Shown: positions 1 to 6,212 of the stretch, piece after piece
Layout: each line of letters opens with the position of its first letter
Numbering within the stretch: position 1 is the first letter of the stretch
DNA from: Pseudomonadota bacterium
GTDB taxonomy: Bacteria > Pseudomonadota > Alphaproteobacteria > UBA9655
DNA: 11,339 bases
Assembly: GCA_021809225.1 (NCBI GenBank)
Contig: JAKBAL010000028.1
Location: 1-11,339, forward strand
Direction of reading: 5' to 3'
Translations under genes and position numbers: made by a program
Notes under the pieces: generated by a model
What the model saw: only the letters and a program-made list of their open reading frames with translations
What the model was told of the DNA's origin: nothing
Database searches by the model: none

Positions 1-893
1 ATCTTTGTAAGGGGTTAGGGGATGGCTTCTCTGCACAAAAGCAAAACGAGAAAGCGTTAAAATATTATGAGGAAGCCCATCTTCTAAATTCTTTTCAAGC
101 CCGTGCTGAAAAGACTAGAACAGGTATAGAAAAGGCTAGAACAGGTATAGAAAAGGCTAGAGCAGGTATAGAAAGGGTTACTCGATTCTTGATCCAATTT
201 GGGGATGGAAATTGTCGAGCAGAAAATCGGATAAAGCAACTCAAAACCGCCTATGAGTCAGCAAAGAAAATCGAAAATAAAAGTCTACAGGCGCAAGCTT
301 GTATAAAGTTAGGGTATTCATTTTCTGAAAAGAGAAAGAATAAGAAGGCTTTGAAAAATTATGATGAGCTTCTTAATTTAGCTAAGGAAATGGATGCTAT
401 ACCTTTACAAATTCAAGCCCATATTGGGGCTGGATTTGCTCGAGCAGAAAATCGGATAGAGCACTTCAAAACCGCCTATGAGTTAGCAAAGAAAATTGGA
501 GATAAAAAACAACAGGCTCAAGCTTGTACGGGGTTAGGGGATGACTCCTCTGCACACAGGCAAAACGAGGAAGCGTTAAAATATTATGAGGAAGCTCTTC
601 TTCTAGATTCTTCTCCAGACATTAATAGAAAAGCTGCAGCAGGTAAAGCAAGGGTTGAGCGATTCTTGATGAAGTTTGGTTCTAAAGATACTCCTTCTTC
701 CAGAAGAGGGGAGTCAACCAAGGATCGTCAATCAAAAGCCCCCTCCGACCGCCGTTCAGATGAACAAAGGACTAGATTTGATACAGCTGGACATGCCCAT
801 AAATCTGAATCTCGAAAACGCACATCTGATAGTTCTCAAGGACGAGCATCACACGAAAGACCTGTTAGGCAAAAAAACTCAAGGGAAAATTGA
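1..893 (+). CDS. TPR-repeat protein with Ser/Arg-rich tail (5' end outside window)
   Basis: The frame is open from base 3 to the TGA at 891-893 (296 codons visible), so the gene starts upstream of the window; the TTG at 189 is only the first start-like codon in this piece. The protein is built from helix-turn-helix TPR units with typical signatures such as ALKYYEEA, AQACTGLGD and KTAYELAKKIGDK. Modules recur: residues encoded at 9-98 resemble those at 528-617, and 215-302 resemble 440-527. A charged heptad (EKARTGI and variants) is repeated three times at 108-170. After about base 675 the TPRs give way to a hydrophilic tail rich in Ser, Arg, Lys and Asp, probably disordered. TPR arrays mediate protein-protein contacts; a role in host interaction is possible in an intracellular bacterium but is inference. 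No signal peptide can be judged because the N-terminus is missing. The stop overlaps the start of an ior pseudogene. Confidence 0.8.
   Translation, partial: LCKGLGDGFSAQKQNEKALKYYEEAHLLNSFQARAEKTRTGIEKARTGIEKARAGIERVTRFLIQFGDGNCRAENRIKQLKTAYESAKKIENKSLQAQACIKLGYSFSEKRKNKKALKNYDELLNLAKEMDAIPLQIQAHIGAGFARAENRIEHFKTAYELAKKIGDKKQQAQACTGLGDDSSAHRQNEEALKYYEEALLLDSSPDINRKAAAGKARVERFLMKFGSKDTPSSRRGESTKDRQSKAPSDRRSDEQRTRFDTAGHAHKSESRKRTSDSSQGRASHERPVRQKNSREN
108..170 (+). repeat. three tandem 21-bp units inside the TPR gene
   Basis: Units at 108-128, 129-149 and 150-170 are nearly identical (core AGAACAGGTATAGAA; the third has AGAGCAGG). Each encodes seven residues of the type EKARTGI, so copy-number change keeps the frame and adds whole heptads. 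This is a candidate slippage site within the coding region. Confidence 0.85.
215..527 (+). repeat. TPR module duplicated at DNA level (215-302 and 440-527)
   Basis: Two 88-bp stretches 225 bp apart (75 codons, in frame) match at about 77 of 88 positions by eye, both starting TCGAGCAGAAAATCGGATA and ending CAAGCTTGT. They encode equivalent TPR helices around KTAYE. The high nucleotide similarity suggests recent duplication or gene conversion rather than only protein-level constraint. Confidence 0.75.
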
Positions 894-1469
894 TACTTAA
901 TTTAAAAAGATATGATGAAACAAATGTTATACAAATTTTAAAAAGGGGTTTAATTCCTCTTTCTTACCACTCTATTGAAAAAGCTATTGAACTAAATAAT
1001 GTTGCCATTTCTTTTAATATCCAAGCTTTTCACTGGGGACGACAGGCTGCAATCGACTTGCAAGCTGTTGAAAATGCGGCAGGATTAAAGGTGGAAGAAA
1101 AATTATATACCACCTCCTCTTTTAGCCAAGCGAGATCCAACGACAGGCGAATTGCAGAAGAAATTGTATGGTTCTTGGATGATGATGGGCTTCAGAATTC
1201 TTGCAAAACTCAAAGGATTGCGAGGAACGGTTTTTGATATCTTTGGCTATACCAAAGATCGAAAAATGGAACGGGCTCTTATTACAGAGTGTGAGGCCAG
1301 GATTGATTATTTGTTGAGAAAAATTAAACTCGAAAATTATGACATCGCTGTTGCTTTGGTATCTTTGCCAGAATATATATGTGGCTATGGACATGTGAAA
1401 GAACCTTCTCTTCAAGACGCTAAAGCCAATGAAGAGGTCGTCTTGACGCAGTTCAAGGGGGCATTTTAG
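890..1469 (+). pseudogene. C-terminal remnant of indolepyruvate ferredoxin oxidoreductase
   Basis: Two frames carry consecutive parts of one family. In the frame of base 890, residues such as RGLIPLSYHSIEKAIELNN and FHWGRQAAIDLQAVENAAGL match the region near the C-terminal domain of the fused indolepyruvate ferredoxin oxidoreductases, proteins of about 1150 residues that convert aryl pyruvates to acyl-CoA. In the frame of base 1110 (mod 3 = 0), PPPLLAKRDPTTGEL, then LAKLKGLRGTVFDIFGYT, RKMERALI and YGHVKE match the extreme C-terminus, ending at TAG 1467-1469. The roughly 100 residues that normally separate these parts are missing, and the frame changes near 1085-1110. The N-terminal thiamine-diphosphate and [4Fe-4S] domains are absent; the TPR gene occupies their place. 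The two open stretches (890-1237 and 1152-1469) should not be annotated as separate genes. Family recognition is from memory of conserved motifs, without a search. Confidence 0.82.
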
Positions 1470-1502
1470 TCCAAAAACATAAGAGTGATCATTAAAAAGA
1501 AC

Positions 1503-1506
1503 GGAG
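1503..1506 (+). promoter_or_regulatory. Shine-Dalgarno that selects the second ATG (1514)
   Basis: GGAG lies one base before the ATG at 1508, too close for initiation, but seven bases before the in-frame ATG at 1514. This favours 1514 as the true start. Confidence 0.6.
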
Positions 1507-1513
1507 TATGAAA

Positions 1514-1975
1514 ATGTATTTTAAAATGGGTATGCTTGTTGTTGCATTTCTATCCATGTTTGTATCAGTAAAAGCAGGAGGAGGTATAAACAGGGAATTC
1601 GACGAAATGAAGGACGTTAAAATAGACTCTTTAATTCATTGCCAGCAGAAGAAGAAGTTAATCTCAATTGCTGGAGAAAGTTATGCGATTGTTGAAGAAC
1701 CAGCTCATCATGCTCTCTCAATCCCGGTACGAACGCTGCTAAATACGTCTGATATAGATAAACTTCCTTCTCAAGCAACCTTTTTCTTGGATTCGTTCAC
1801 TAAAGATGAAACTGCTAACTTTGCTACATTCAGTTTCACTTCTAATGATAATCCTGATTGGGCATCCATTTTTTCGTATCCAGAGCCTTATTGGCATCAA
1901 GAACACTCGAAGGATACAGTCGTTCCTAAAAGAACGGTTAATTTTCTTTTACAAAAGGTGCGTCTCAAAAACTAA
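1514..1975 (+). CDS. exported protein of unknown function
   Basis: I do not recognise this protein. From the ATG at 1514 it has 153 residues; the ATG at 1508 would add two more but is too close to the ribosome binding site. The N-terminus (MYFKMGMLVVAFLSMFVSVKA) is a Sec-type signal peptide with a hydrophobic core and a likely cleavage after VKA, leaving a mature protein of about 130 residues. The mature part is polar with one cysteine near its start (IDSLIHC), several aromatic residues near the C-terminus (PEPYWHQE) and a basic end (KVRLKN). No transmembrane helix or known motif is visible. It lies 44 bp after the ior pseudogene, on the same strand as its neighbours, with no obvious promoter of its own. 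Location is probably periplasmic or extracellular. Confidence 0.65.
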   Translation: MYFKMGMLVVAFLSMFVSVKAGGGINREFDEMKDVKIDSLIHCQQKKKLISIAGESYAIVEEPAHHALSIPVRTLLNTSDIDKLPSQATFFLDSFTKDETANFATFSFTSNDNPDWASIFSYPEPYWHQEHSKDTVVPKRTVNFLLQKVRLKN

Positions 1976-2012
1976 GAAGTTAATAAAAGATATCAAAAAA
2001 GCTTGAAGGAGT

Positions 2013-2066
2013 CTGGATTTCTTTCGCTGTTGTGACGTATTCTGCTTAAGATAGGAGGCAATCCAG
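2013..2066 (+). repeat. degenerate short copy of the palindromic intergenic element
   Basis: The stretch begins CTGGATTTCTTTCG and ends GCAATCCAG, so its terminal CTGGATT/AATCCAG are inverted repeats and its ends match the ends of the intact element at 2714-2799 (CTGGATTGCTTCG and GCAATCCAG). A GTGACG resembles the inner GCAATGACG. It is shorter (54 versus 86 bp) and the inner stem is lost. Reading it as a decayed copy is inference. Confidence 0.45.
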
Positions 2067-2132
2067 CTTTCTTAATGTTCGTATAATGCTGTCCTAAAAA
2101 ATAATGGGATATTTTTAAAATATTATTTCAAA

Positions 2133-2161
2133 TTGTCTTCTCATTCATATTTTGGTATACT
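2133..2161 (+). promoter_or_regulatory. sigma-70-type promoter for the DUF308 gene
   Basis: TTGTCT (2133-2138) and TATACT (2156-2161) are separated by 17 bp, close to the consensus, and lie 34 bp upstream of the ATG at 2196, in an AT-rich spacer. Confidence 0.55.
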
Positions 2162-2195
2162 TCATCTAAGGTCATTATAAAAAGGGAGGCCAGTT

Positions 2196-2699
2196 ATGCA
2201 ATCAACATCATTGACGAAAACCACAGGCATTATCTTTATTATTTTGGGGGTGCTTTCCATTATTTATCCCTTTTACAGCTCGCTTGGCATTGTAACTTTT
2301 TTTGGTGCTCTGTTCCTTTTTGGTGGGATTTTTCACATTTTTGGGGCCTTTGAAAATAAGGAACGCAAAGATTATATCTGGAATTTTATTGTTGGTGCCA
2401 TTTACATTCTTGCAGGTGTGTATCTTTTAAGCCATCCTCTTGTAGGGCTTTTATCCCTAACAATCGTCTTGATTTTTCTCTTTTTTATACAAGGCCTATT
2501 AATGCTTATTTCTGGGTTCCAGCAACGCAATTCTGGTCCAAAATGGGTTTGGTCCATGTTCAGTGGCCTTTTAACGATTGCTATCGCTCTGATCCTTCTT
2601 GTTGGCTATCCTATAAGTGCTTTATGGGCCTTTGGAATTTTGGTAGGCATCAATCTCTTGATGTTCGGCATATCTGTTTTGATGATCAATCGCGCTTAA
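2196..2699 (+). CDS. DUF308/HdeD-like six-helix membrane protein
   Basis: A 167-residue integral membrane protein with about six hydrophobic helices (approximately residues 10-24, 30-52, 62-79, 82-107, 115-137 and 140-163) and short loops. The arrangement of three pairs of helices, with Gly-rich starts such as GIIFIILGVLSIIYP and GAIYILAGVYLLSHP, matches the DUF308/HdeD family. HdeD is linked to acid resistance in E. coli at high cell density, but most members have no tested function. Length is near the family's usual size (about 190). The start is supported by GGGAGG at 2184-2189, six bases before ATG, and by a good upstream promoter, so it is probably a single-gene unit. Copies of a palindromic element lie on both sides. 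The specific role here is unknown. Confidence 0.82.
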   Translation: MQSTSLTKTTGIIFIILGVLSIIYPFYSSLGIVTFFGALFLFGGIFHIFGAFENKERKDYIWNFIVGAIYILAGVYLLSHPLVGLLSLTIVLIFLFFIQGLLMLISGFQQRNSGPKWVWSMFSGLLTIAIALILLVGYPISALWAFGILVGINLLMFGISVLMINRA

Positions 2700-2713
2700 G
2701 TTAATATTTAAAA

Positions 2714-2799
2714 CTGGATTGCTTCGGAGCACACGCTCCTCGCAATGACGACCTCCCTAGCCGTCATTGCGAGTCTCTGGAAGAGACGAAGCAATCCAG
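2714..2799. repeat. 86-bp palindromic intergenic element
   Basis: Outer arms CTGGATTGCTTCG (2714-2726) and CGAAGCAATCCAG (2787-2799) are perfect 13-bp inverted repeats. Inner arms CTCGCAATGACG (2739-2750) and CGTCATTGCGAG (2762-2773) form a 12-bp stem around an 11-base loop. Each side also has its own hairpin: GGAGC/GCTCC (2726-2730, 2735-2739) and TCTC/GAGA (2774-2777, 2783-2786). The result can fold as a branched cruciform in either strand. Similar GGATTGCTTCG...CGCAATGACG palindromes occur repeatedly in many bacterial genomes, as REP- or MITE-like elements. Located 14 bp after the DUF308 stop, its transcript could also act as a terminator or mRNA-stabilising fold. Confidence 0.85.
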
Positions 2800-2872
2800 A
2801 AATAAATTACCCCACCCTCTTCTACCATCCTCAAATGAAAGCTTCTTAAGTATTTTTTAGTAATTTTTATTT

Positions 2873-2878
2873 TATAAT
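2873..2878 (+). promoter_or_regulatory. -10 box for the cysteine-heptad gene
   Basis: A perfect TATAAT in a strongly AT-rich stretch, 32 bp upstream of the ATG at 2911 region. No convincing -35 hexamer is seen at 16-18 bp spacing, so the promoter may be extended by other means. Confidence 0.4.
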
Positions 2879-2897
2879 CCTATAAAAGAAATGAAAA

Positions 2898-2902
2898 AAG
2901 GA
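2898..2902 (+). promoter_or_regulatory. Shine-Dalgarno that favours ATG 2911 over 2905
   Basis: AAGGA ends two bases before the ATG at 2905 but eight bases before the in-frame ATG at 2911. The spacing supports 2911 as the start. Confidence 0.55.
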
Positions 2903-2910
2903 TCATGCAA

Positions 2911-3165
2911 ATGAACCCCATCAAGTTATTGACTTTGCCAAGCTTTCTAAGTTTTATTTTTATATTAATGACGATAAACTTAAGCTTTGCTGATTGTACA
3001 AGTGATTTTAATCACTGTCAAAGTAGCTTCCATCAGTGTGCATACTACCAAAAAGACTGTAAAACGTGCGTGACGGACTGTTCAAGTTGTGTGAACTCAT
3101 GTGGATCTCTTATTAATGACTGCCGCTGGCTGCTACTTCAATGCCAATCGTTCCAAAAAAAATAA
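2911..3165 (+). CDS. small exported protein with a heptad cysteine ladder
   Basis: From ATG 2911 the protein has 84 residues. Residues 1-27 are a signal peptide (basic start MNPIK, long hydrophobic core, likely cleavage SFA|D). The mature part of about 57 residues holds ten cysteines in the pattern C-x6-C-x6-C-x6-C-x2-C-x3-C-x2-C-x3-C-x6-C-x6-C. Numbering the first as 1, cysteines sit at 1, 8, 15, 22, 29, 36, 43 and 50, exactly every seventh residue, with two more at 25 and 32. In a helix these fall on one face (heptad position a, with two at d). There is no CxxCH heme motif, and the zinc-finger or ferredoxin spacings I know do not fit. Periplasmic metal binding, as in the cysteine-lined four-helix copper storage proteins, or a disulfide-linked helical assembly are both possible; neither is shown. 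It has its own -10 box and ends convergent with proS. I do not recognise a family. Confidence 0.72.
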   Translation: MNPIKLLTLPSFLSFIFILMTINLSFADCTSDFNHCQSSFHQCAYYQKDCKTCVTDCSSCVNSCGSLINDCRWLLLQCQSFQKK

Positions 3166-3200
3166 ATAATGTTATTCTTGAATGAAAAAAGTATATTTTT

Positions 3201-4481
3201 CTAACAAACTCTCTTCAGCGCGTCCTCAAGTGAAAGCTCGATCTTTTCCCCCGTACGACGATTTTTCAATTCACATTGACCAGAAGTTACACTCCGCGGG
3301 CCAATAATAATCTGCCAAGGAAGACCGATGAGATCCATATCTGCAAACTTTGCCCCAGTGCCCATATCACGATCATCATAAAGGACCTCAACACCTGCTT
3401 GCAGAAGTTTGTCATATAGATCTTCACACAACTTCGTGCAGGCTTCATCTTTAATTTTAAGATTTAGAAGGCCGACTTTAAAGGGCGCAACGCTCACTGG
3501 CCATTTAATGCCATCTTCATCATGATGGGCTTCAATGATAGCCGCCACAAGTCGGGAGATGCCAATACCATAGGATCCCATCTCAACCGGAACTTGTTTG
3601 CCATCCGGACCCATAACGTAAGCCCCTAAAGGCACAGAATACTTTGTTCCAAAATAAAATACATGCCCGACTTCAATGCCGCGGGCTGTCTTGAGTCTTT
3701 CATTAGGAACAGGGCAGTTTTTAGGATCATGAAGTTCATCCGCTGCCGCATAAAGGGTTTGCAAACGATCAAGGGTAAGTATATTCACATCCAGATTTTC
3801 ATATTCAGCATCATAGAAAATTTCACTCTCACCTGTTTCGGCCAGAATTTGAAATTCATGGCTAAGATTACCCCCAATGGCACCTGATGACGCCCGGACA
3901 GGAATGGCAGTGAGATCCATTCGCGCAAATGTGCGAACATAGGCTTCAAGCATCGCTTGATAGGAAGCTTTTGCTCCTTCGATTGTAAGGTCAAAAGAAT
4001 AGTTATCCTTCATCAAAAATTCCCGGCCCCGCATCACACCAAATCGGGGACGAATTTCATCTCGAAATTTCCACTGAATATTATAAAAACGCTTGGGCAA
4101 GTCTCGATAGCTTTTAATAAAACGAGCAAAAATATCCGTAATGACTTCCTCGGCCGTGGGCCCATAAAGCATCTCTCGCTCATGACGATCTTTTATACGA
4201 AGCATTTCCTTGCCGTAGTCATGATAACGCCCACTTTTTTCCCAGAGTTCTGCAGGCTGGATCGTTGGCATAAGAACTTCAAGGCTACCTGCTCTATCTT
4301 GTTCTTCACGAACAATCTGTGCAATTTTTGTAAGCACCTTCAAACCTAAAGGAAGCCAAGAGTAGATGCCGGAGGTAACTTGGCTAATCATTCCTGAACG
4401 TAACATCAAACGATGGGAAGAAATCTGAGCCTCTTGAGGAGTCTCCCTTAACGTAGGATAGAAAAAAACGGAAGATCTCAT
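3201..4481 (-). CDS. proS: prolyl-tRNA synthetase, short alphaproteobacterial type
   Basis: Class II synthetase that charges tRNA-Pro with proline in the cytoplasm. The 426 residues contain the class II core: motif 1 in the region of residues 30-72 (PLGLKVL...[13 protein letters not shown]), the TAEE loop at 109-112, motif 2 at about 139-159 (FRDE, then GREFLMKD) and motif 3 as GSYGIGISR. The C-terminal part (VAPFKVGLL onward, with IIIGPRS) is the HGTP-type anticodon-binding domain. The roughly 180-residue editing insertion found in E. coli ProS between motifs 2 and 3 is missing, as is usual for alphaproteobacterial enzymes of this length. AAGGAG lies about ten bases before the ATG. It starts 15 bp after the lptB stop, so it is probably the last gene of the kdsD-lpt operon. 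That position is unusual, since rpoN often follows lptB in alphaproteobacteria. Confidence 0.96.
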   Translation of the reverse strand: MRSSVFFYPTLRETPQEAQISSHRLMLRSGMISQVTSGIYSWLPLGLKVLTKIAQIVREEQDRAGSLEVLMPTIQPAELWEKSGRYHDYGKEMLRIKDRHEREMLYGPTAEEVITDIFARFIKSYRDLPKRFYNIQWKFRDEIRPRFGVMRGREFLMKDNYSFDLTIEGAKASYQAMLEAYVRTFARMDLTAIPVRASSGAIGGNLSHEFQILAETGESEIFYDAEYENLDVNILTLDRLQTLYAAADELHDPKNCPVPNERLKTARGIEVGHVFYFGTKYSVPLGAYVMGPDGKQVPVEMGSYGIGISRLVAAIIEAHHDEDGIKWPVSVAPFKVGLLNLKIKDEACTKLCEDLYDKLLQAGVEVLYDDRDMGTGAKFADMDLIGLPWQIIIGPRSVTSGQCELKNRRTGEKIELSLEDALKRVC

Positions 4482-4496
4482 GGGTTTATTATCTCC

Positions 4497-5252
4497 TTAA
4501 AGCCTAAACTCTTCACCTAAATAAACGCGACGAACAGCAGCATCTGCAACAATTTCTTCAGGAACACCTTCTTTGAGCACAAGGCCATCACTAATAATAT
4601 AAGCACGATCCACAATGCCGAGAGTATCTCGCACATTATGATCCGTAATTAAGACACCAATATTTTTATCCTTGAGATGGGAAATCAGATCTCTTATTTC
4701 CGCAACCGCAATGGGATCAATGCCCGCTAAGGGCTCATCAAGCAACATGAAGTGAGGGTTACTAGCAAGAGCTCGCGCAATTTCGGTGCGCCGCCTTTCA
4801 CCCCCAGATAAAGCAAGGGCGGGAGAGCGGCGAATGTGTTTGATGGAAAACTCATCAAGCAACATTTCAAGGCGTTCTTCCCGCTGATCATAATCAGGTT
4901 CAACAAGCTCTAAAATGGCTTTGATATTGTTTTCAACGGAAAGACCGCGAAAAATAGATGTTTCTTGAGGAAGGTATCCAATACCCAAACGAGCCCTCCG
5001 ATACATAGGAAGGGATGTGATATCGTAACCATCTAGATAGACGGACCCAGAATCGGCTTTTATTAATCCTGTAATAATGGAAAAGCAGGTTGTTTTTCCT
5101 GCCCCGTTAGGACCTAAAAGACCTACGGCTTCTCCACATTTGACATGAAGGTTAACTTCACTAACGACAACGCGCCGAGCATAAGATTTGCGTAGATTTT
5201 GAGCTCTAAGCCCGCCCACCAATGAAGTTTTATTTTCTGAAGAAGGTATCAT
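4497..5252 (-). CDS. lptB: LPS export ABC transporter ATPase LptB
   Basis: Cytoplasmic ATPase that powers LPS extraction from the inner membrane with LptF/LptG and passes it to LptC and LptA. All nucleotide-binding motifs are intact in 251 residues: Walker [10 protein letters not shown] at 47-55, Q-loop glutamine 96 in GYLPQE, signature LSGGE at 148-152, Walker B FMLLDE at 168-173, and the switch histidine 205 in ITDHNVR. Length fits the family (about 240), and the sequence has the LptB hallmarks YLPQE and [13 protein letters not shown]. It begins 18 bp after the lptA stop. There is no strong Shine-Dalgarno before the ATG, so coupling to lptA translation is plausible. lptF and lptG are not in the window; they are usually encoded elsewhere. 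Confidence 0.96.
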   Translation of the reverse strand: MIPSSENKTSLVGGLRAQNLRKSYARRVVVSEVNLHVKCGEAVGLLGPNGAGKTTCFSIITGLIKADSGSVYLDGYDITSLPMYRRARLGIGYLPQETSIFRGLSVENNIKAILELVEPDYDQREERLEMLLDEFSIKHIRRSPALALSGGERRRTEIARALASNPHFMLLDEPLAGIDPIAVAEIRDLISHLKDKNIGVLITDHNVRDTLGIVDRAYIISDGLVLKEGVPEEIVADAAVRRVYLGEEFRL

Positions 5253-5270
5253 ACCATAGCTATATTCTAA

Positions 5271-6212
5271 TTAAGGAGATGGACTGCGATTCTTTTTAGC
5301 AGAAGTCGGGAAGATCTGTCCAGCATTCCTCTTTTGGGAAGATGTTTTACCTGATTCGGACTCTTTTTCTTTTATTTTTTTGATATCCTTTTTGATGATA
5401 AGGCCAGAAATACGCTTGCCCTGACCTGTTGGGGAGACACCGGGAGGATGGGTGAATATTTCGGCAACATTGGTCTCTAAGTTGTGACGACCGTATTCTC
5501 CTTCAATAATGTTTCCACCTTGGTTTACCTTAACATTTTCGAAAATTTCCACCATGTGAGTTTTTGTAGAGTAATTTCCCCGCTTACCTGTCACAACACC
5601 TTGGGGACCAGAGGCTAACATATTTCCTTCCGCTTCCACCCGGTCGAGTGCCAATTTTTCTTTACCATCTTCTGTTTTTTCAGAAGAGGATTTGAAATAG
5701 GCAACAAGGGTGTCCCCTTGCACGACTTCCTCTTTAGCAATGAAGGTAGCAACAGCATTTCCTCGTGCAATTCCTTTGTTTTCTGTGTGCCAATATTCAA
5801 TGGAATCTCTTGCTGTCAGGATTTCTTTTGGGGTGATAATTTTTAAATTTCCCCCTGTCATAAGAACACGATCAAGTTTGACATCATAGTGGCCGTGTTC
5901 GCCATAAGCCGTTTCATTAGGGGATTCCATGCGCACATGACCGTCTGCTGTCATATGCGTAACATCTCGGTCTTTCCCTTCCGTGAAATAAATGGTTAAT
6001 ATATCCCCATAGACTGTATTCGTACCCTTTTGTGCGCTTGCTTTGCCAGTTGCGACACACTTTTGTGCTGTTTCATCACAGACGACCGATTCATCGGCAT
6101 TGATAACAATGGGAGAATCGTCTTTGCTATTTGCGAGCTGATCTAAGATCTGTGCATGGCACAAAGACGTACTAGCTATAAGAGAAAGAAAATAAAAAAT
6201 TTTAATGTGCAT
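5271..6212 (-). CDS. lptA: LPS transport periplasmic protein LptA, extended form
   Basis: LptA forms the periplasmic beta-jellyroll bridge that carries LPS from LptC to LptD. Residues 1-20 are a signal peptide with cleavage after CHA. The repeated beta-strand pattern of the OstA/LptA fold follows, e.g. PIVINADESVVCDETAQKCV, then GKASAQKG and YGDILTIYFTEG, and a second round around ARDSIEYWHTENKGIARGNA and VEAEGNMLASGPQGVVTGKR. The product has 313 residues, against about 185 in E. coli, so it may hold about two OstA-like units. From about residue 258 it ends in a Lys/Ser-rich, low-complexity tail (KKDIKKIKEKESESGK). The ATG overlaps the lptC stop by 11 bp and is preceded by AAGG at six bases, indicating coupled translation. 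Confidence 0.9.
   Translation of the reverse strand: MHIKIFYFLSLIASTSLCHAQILDQLANSKDDSPIVINADESVVCDETAQKCVATGKASAQKGTNTVYGDILTIYFTEGKDRDVTHMTADGHVRMESPNETAYGEHGHYDVKLDRVLMTGGNLKIITPKEILTARDSIEYWHTENKGIARGNAVATFIAKEEVVQGDTLVAYFKSSSEKTEDGKEKLALDRVEAEGNMLASGPQGVVTGKRGNYSTKTHMVEIFENVKVNQGGNIIEGEYGRHNLETNVAEIFTHPPGVSPTGQGKRISGLIIKKDIKKIKEKESESGKTSSQKRNAGQIFPTSAKKNRSPSP

Larger units (their letters stand above)
9..617 (+). repeat. second duplicated TPR module (9-98 and 528-617)
   Basis: The first bases of the window, containing GGGGTTAGGGGATG and GCGTTAAAATATTATGAGG, recur 519 bp (173 codons) downstream with only scattered changes. The repeat unit of the gene is therefore larger than one TPR, and further copies may lie upstream of the window. 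Confidence 0.75.

Noticed and set aside
676..900. Open frame of 74 codons inside the TPR gene tail
   Set aside because: The TPR frame runs through this stretch to its own stop, and the alternative frame has no ribosome binding site and no recognisable motif.
1122..1415. 97-codon open frame on the minus strand
   Set aside because: Lies antisense to the ior remnant, whose coding signal is clear in the plus frames; no start signals.
1152..1469. Separate small gene starting at TTG 1152
   Set aside because: Family motifs (PPPLLAKRDPTTGEL) continue in the same frame upstream of this codon, so it is part of the ior remnant, not a new start.
2911..3165. Assignment of the cysteine-heptad protein to the copper storage (Csp) family
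   Set aside because: Thiol-lined helices are a shared idea, but the protein is shorter, predicted to have one main helix, and lacks the arrangement of CxxxC motifs over four helices; only an analogy.
3184..3201. GAAAAA/TTTTTC hairpin between the convergent cysteine-heptad gene and proS
   Set aside because: A perfect 6-bp stem, but made almost only of A-T pairs and overlapping the proS stop; too weak to call a terminator.
3957..4349. 130-codon plus-strand open frame
   Set aside because: Antisense shadow of proS, which carries intact class II motifs through the region.
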